A stretch of DNA of 64,000 nt from Mangrovibacterium marinum (GTDB lineage Bacteria > Bacteroidota > Bacteroidia > Bacteroidales > Prolixibacteraceae). The DNA lies in NCBI RefSeq assembly GCF_003046625.1, contig NZ_QAAD01000018.1:23559-87558 (forward strand). Reading direction: 5' to 3'. Shown here in pieces: positions 56,701-62,700 of this stretch. The notes below the pieces were generated by a model that was not told the origin of the DNA, did not search any database, and worked only from the letters and a program-made list of their open reading frames with translations. Both the position numbers and the translations under genes were made by a program. Within the stretch, counting starts at the first letter, position 1; every line of letters starts with the position of its first letter.

Positions 56701-59700
56701 AACTATGACTCAGCCACTAAAGTTTACACCATTTCAGGTGCACCATCGGAGTCAGGAAGCTTCAATTATTCACTAACCACGACCGGACCTTGTGCAAATA
56801 CATCTTTGAGTGGTTCTATTCAGGTTGATGACCTGCCTGACGGAGGCTTCATTTCTCCTGCTATCTCTACTGCATGTACAGCAGATAACACGGGAACTTT
56901 AACATTGGAAAGTTATGTTGGAAACGTAATCCAATGGGAAATGTCGCTGGACGGAGGAGCTACCTGGGATACAATTCACGTTACGACTGACACGTATACC
57001 TACAACGACATTCCGAATACCGCGTTGTTTACAGCATTAGTCGGAAATGATAATTGTACGCCGGTTTATTCGGGGCTTGCAAAGGTGGGAGTTGTACCCG
57101 AGTTTACGCCTGTCATCACAGCTTCCGGTGGCGATGTTTGTTCCGGGGAACCGGTGACACTAACTGGGACTGTACCTCAAATAGACTTTGATCTGGACAT
57201 TATTACTGGTGGTGACTTTAACAATGCTAACCCGAAGGGATGGGTTGTGTACTTGGATGGAGTGCCTTATAAGAACTTCCCAGCTTCAAATGATAATGAA
57301 CGAATAGGCCCCTGGGCCGAGACCAATGGGCCAAAGACATTCTGCGGTGGACATGAGTTTGATACGGCCGATAATACGAAATTTGCGATAACCAGTGGTG
57401 GTGTCAATTCCTGGATGGAAACACCAGTGTTCAGTCTGCCGTCTACCATGTCGTCGGCCGAGCTGACCTTTAAACACGCCTATATGCTGGATGTGGATGC
57501 AACAGCAAGGATCATGCTTTCAACCGACGGTGGAAATAACTACACTATTCCATTGGCCAGTTATTCCGGTAATTTGATGAGCGGAATGCCCAATGTTATC
57601 AACGATGTGGGAGTAGACTTGTCATCCTATATTGGAACGGACAATCTGCGAATCCGCTTTGAGTTTGATAGTCCTACCGAATGTAGCGTTTGGGCAGTCG
57701 ACAATATTGGGTTGCCCTCTCCACCTCCCGATATTACCTATCAATGGGGACCGATTGACCAAATTCCGGGTGGATCCGGGGAAGTTGTTGTTGTTCTCCC
57801 GCCGACAACGACCGAATATACCTTAACGGTTTTTATTGCCGGATGCCCGGGATCCGCTACGGAGTACATTGTATCGGTAATCAACAACCCGGTGGTTACT
57901 ACCACTAATGCTTGTGTGGGCGGCGATCCGGTAACCTTTTATCAGACAGAAGCGCCGGATGGTGGTACCTGGACTGTTACCGGTGGTGGTTTCATTGATA
58001 ATAACGGGGTATTTACGGCCACCGAGCCCGGTTGTTTTGAGGCGACCTATACCACCCTTGCCGGCGGTTGTGAAGGTACGGCCAGTTTTGTTGTCTTCCC
58101 GGCAGCACCCACTCCAACCGTAAATGAAGGTTGTGGCCCAATCGTGGTTACGCCTCCAACACCTGTTTACGGGTTTGATGTCGAATACAGTTTTAACGAT
58201 GGAGCAACCTGGGGCGCCAATACGCCACCTACGGCCGATAATTGTGATGGCTATCGGATCAGAACACGCTATAGACTGGCAATTGCCTGCGATACTATTC
58301 CTGCTAATGAAGTAAGCGGAGATCCCGTGTGTAGCGCATCGCCGGCCGTTACGCGAAGAATCGATTCTGAAGCACCGATTTTCACCGTACCGGCAGATAA
58401 AATAATCACCAAGGATGCAGACTGTAATTACGATGCGTCAACCGATGTGACCGGCGATGTGACCGATGAACATGACAACTGCTCTACCGGATTGGAGGCC
58501 ACCTATTCTGATGTTGTGATTCCCGGTTCATGCGATGGCGAGGTGATTATCGAACGCACCTGGTTCCTGGAAGATGACTGCGGAAACCAAACGGTGCAAA
58601 TACAAACCATAACAGTTGCCGATAATAACCTTGGACCGACATTCACCGCTCCGGCAGATATTACAATCTATCGGGATGCGAGTTGTAACTACGATGCCAC
58701 GATAACGGCTACCGGCGATGTGACCGACGAAGCTGATAACTGCGATACCAGCCTCGATGCAACATTTACCGATGTTGTTGATAATTCAGATCCTTGTAGT
58801 GTGATCATCACCCGTACCTGGAGCTTGACTGACGACTGTGATAATACAACAACGCATGATCAGATCATCACGGTGGCCGATGATATTGCCCCAACCATTA
58901 GCTGCCCGGCAGATGTTACCGTTCAGTGTACGGCAGATATTCCTGCGGTGAACACGTCTGCTGTTTCAGCGACCGATAACTGTGCCGGCCCCGTTACGGT
59001 AACTCATATTGGTGATGTTTCGGATGACAATAGCTGTCCTGAAGTTATTACCCGCACCTACAGGGCGACCGATGGCTGCGGCAATTATGTGGAATGTACG
59101 CAGACCATTACGGTAGATGATACCACGGCGCCGGTTTTCTCTCCTCTGGCAGCCAACGGACAGTCTAATTGTGTGACTGCTGATCCGAATAATGATTCCG
59201 GCTATCAAAACTGGTTGTCAACACGAGCAGGAGCGGCAGCAACCGATAATTGTGATTCCTCATTAGATTGGACCGACAACAGCGCAAGCCAAACATGGGG
59301 TGGTACTCCGGCCAACCAACAAATTACAATAACCTGGATTGTTACCGACGATTGCGGTAATTCAGCTTCAACTTCGGCGACCTACACCATTACCGACGAT
59401 GTGGCGCCAACAATAACTTGTCCGGGGAATGTTCAGGAAGTTGCTGCTCCGAATAATTGTTCTAAAACGCTGGCCAGCCCTACGAATGCAACGATGAGCG
59501 ATGATTGTTCGACCCCAACATTGAGCTACTCACGCTTATTGCCTGATGGAACAACGGATAGCGGTAACGGAACGGTAACCGGCTTAAGCTTTCCGGTGGG
59601 CGTAACAACAGTTACCTATACGGCAACGGATGCTGCCGGATTGACTGCAGATTGTAGCTTCACCGTCACAATTGTGGATGTGACACCACCGAGTATTGAA

Positions 59701-62700
59701 ATTGCCGGCTGCCAGGATGTGGAGGGTACGATGGATGCGACCGATTGTTATGCAATTCCGCCCACGCTCGTTGATCCGATATATAGTGATGATTGCTGGC
59801 CTTTGGATTCGCTGGATTTAACCTTCGAAATAACAGGAGCCTGGGATACGACCGGTGTTGGATCGGTTGCCGGATTTAGTTTCCCGGTAGGCGTGTCGAA
59901 TGTCGAATATACAGTGACTGACCCGGACGGCAACGATGCAACCTGTTCGTTTACAGTCACCATGTTGCGCGATGAGATTCCTTACGCGTTTATCGATTGT
60001 CCTTCAGATCCGGATCCGGTAACCCTTGGTTCAACAGACTGTGAAGCGACCTTGTCTTTAGATCCACCAACGATCGATGATTATTGTGTTACCGCCACCT
60101 ATACCATTACCAATGATTACAATAATGGCCCGTCCATCGTAAACGAGACATTCCCGGTTGGAACAACCGAGGTGACCTGGACTATTCGTGATAATTCGGG
60201 TAACGAAACAACCTGTGTTGTAACAGTAGAGGTTATCGGGACTGCACTACCCTCAATAGACTGTCCGGATGATGTAGAGGGACCGATGACTGAAGATGAT
60301 TGTGAGGCCTTGCCGCCGGTTCTTGACCCACCAACTTATTCAGCTCCCTGTTGGCCTAACGATTCCCTGGAACTAAGCTATTCAATTGTCTCGGAATTTG
60401 GCGGCTGGACTGCTTCGGGAGACGGCCTGGTTCCTTCCGATCTGGAGTTCCCGGTTGGCCAGAACACGGTGACCTATACCGTAACCGATCCGGATGGTAA
60501 TTCAGCGAATTGTTCCTTCACGGTTACCATGTTGCAGGACGATATCTCGTGGACGGTTTATAGCTGTCCGCCGGCATCCGTATCCCAGACGCTTGGTGCA
60601 ACAGATTGTGAGACGACACTCAGCTTGCCTGCTCCAACGATAAATGACCATTGTGTTACGGCCACCTATACCATTACCAATGATTACAATGGCGGAGCAT
60701 CCATCGTAAATGAGACATTCCCGGTAGGAACAACCGAGGTGACCTGGACTATTCGTGATAATTCGGGTAACGAAACGACCTGTGTTGTAACAGTAGAGGT
60801 TATCGGGACTGCATTACCCTCAATAGACTGTCCGGATGATGTAGAGGGAACGATGACAGAAGACAATTGTGAGGCCTTACCACCGGTTCTTGCCCCACCA
60901 ACTTATTCAGCTCCCTGTTGGCCTAACGATTCCCTGGAACTAAGCTATTCAATTGTTTCGGAATTTGGCGGCTGGACTGCTTCGGGTGACGGCCTGGTTC
61001 CTTCCGACCTGGAGTTCCCGGTTGGCCAGAACACGGTGACCTATACCGTAACCGACCCGGATGGTAATTCAGTGAATTGTTCGTTCACGGTTACCATGTT
61101 GCAGGACGATATCTCGTGGACGGTTTATACTTGTCCGTCAAATCCGGCTGATGTAACTGTTGATGCTGTTTCTTGCGATGCCCCCGTTACGGTATCACCG
61201 CCAACAATAAACGATCATTGTGTCACCGCCAACTATACGATAACGCATGATAGTCCTTACGGAGCCAGCCCCACCGATGCAAGTGGTGAGTATCCGATCG
61301 GTGTTCATACGGTAACATGGACGATTTCTGATAATTCGGGCAATGAGACTAGCTGTGTGCAAACATTTGAAGTGATCGATCGGCTACCTTCATTAAGCTG
61401 TCCACCGAGCATTACCGTTCCGGCCGATTTAAATCAAACATTCGCTTCAGGGGTCGACGTGGGCTTGCCAAGTTACGCCGATAACTGCGACTCGACCTTG
61501 ATCTATACAGTCCTGGATCCTTCCGGTAGTCTCGATTCGGTTTATAACGATCCTTTCGGCATTAACCTGCTGATAGGGGAGCATACCTATGATCTGGGAG
61601 TAACCACGATTACTTATTATTTTGAAGATGGCAACGGGCATCAGTTAGATTGTTCGTTCACCGTTACTGTAACAGGGCCTCCGGTGATTGAGTGTCCCCC
61701 GGATACGACTGTTTATGCCGATGCAAACTGTGAGCATATATTTGACCCGGGATTTGCAAAATTACTGGAAGGGGTACCTGAAATTGAATGGACATTTACG
61801 ATCACTGATCCTGATGGCAGCACCGGATTAACGAGAACGTATACAAAAGCTGTTTTTGAAGATGCTGACCCTATCGGGAATTATGCTTTCCAACTTGGAA
61901 CATCGACTATTTCCTGGAGTGCGTCAAATCTTTCCGGTTCCGATCAATGTTCGCATATTGTCGCGGTTATTGATACTACACCTCCGGAGGTTACCTGTGT
62001 GGCACGTAACCTGGAAGGTTGTGATACCAACGTCATTACAGGCCCTGCTATTTCCGAGACGACAGCCAACTCGTCTTATGCTGAATTTATCAATGCAACA
62101 AACCAGGGTACAGCCACCGACAATTGTAGTATTGCAGGCGTTGAATATGTGGATGTTGTCAACGGTTCCTGTCCGATTGTTGTCACCCGAACCTGGACGG
62201 TGTATGATGGTTCGGGGAATAGTGCGAGTTGCGATCAGACAATCAATGTAGACGATACAACAGATCCAACGATCACTGCACCAACGGCGCTTGATCTGGA
62301 AGGCTGTGCAACGGCAGTTATTGCAGCAAGCTCAACATTGGCATACAGCGAAAGCCCGGTAAGCATTACCCTGGCTGAATATCTGGCAGAACCAGGAGCA
62401 TTAGCTGCAGATAACTGTGAAGTAGATTATATAACCTACATGGATGCAACAGACAACAGTAGCTGTCCGGAGACAATCACGCGTACATTCACCGTTTACG
62501 ACCTTTGCGGCAATAGTGCAACGGCTGATCAAACCATCACCATTGACGATACCACCAATCCGACGGCGAGCAACCCGGAAACAGTTATCGTTCAATGTAT
62601 AGGCGATGTGCCGTCTGTCGATATTACGGTTGTGACTGATGAAGCGGACAATTGTACCGCAAATCCGGTTGTGGCTTGGGTGAGTGATGTGTCGGATAAC

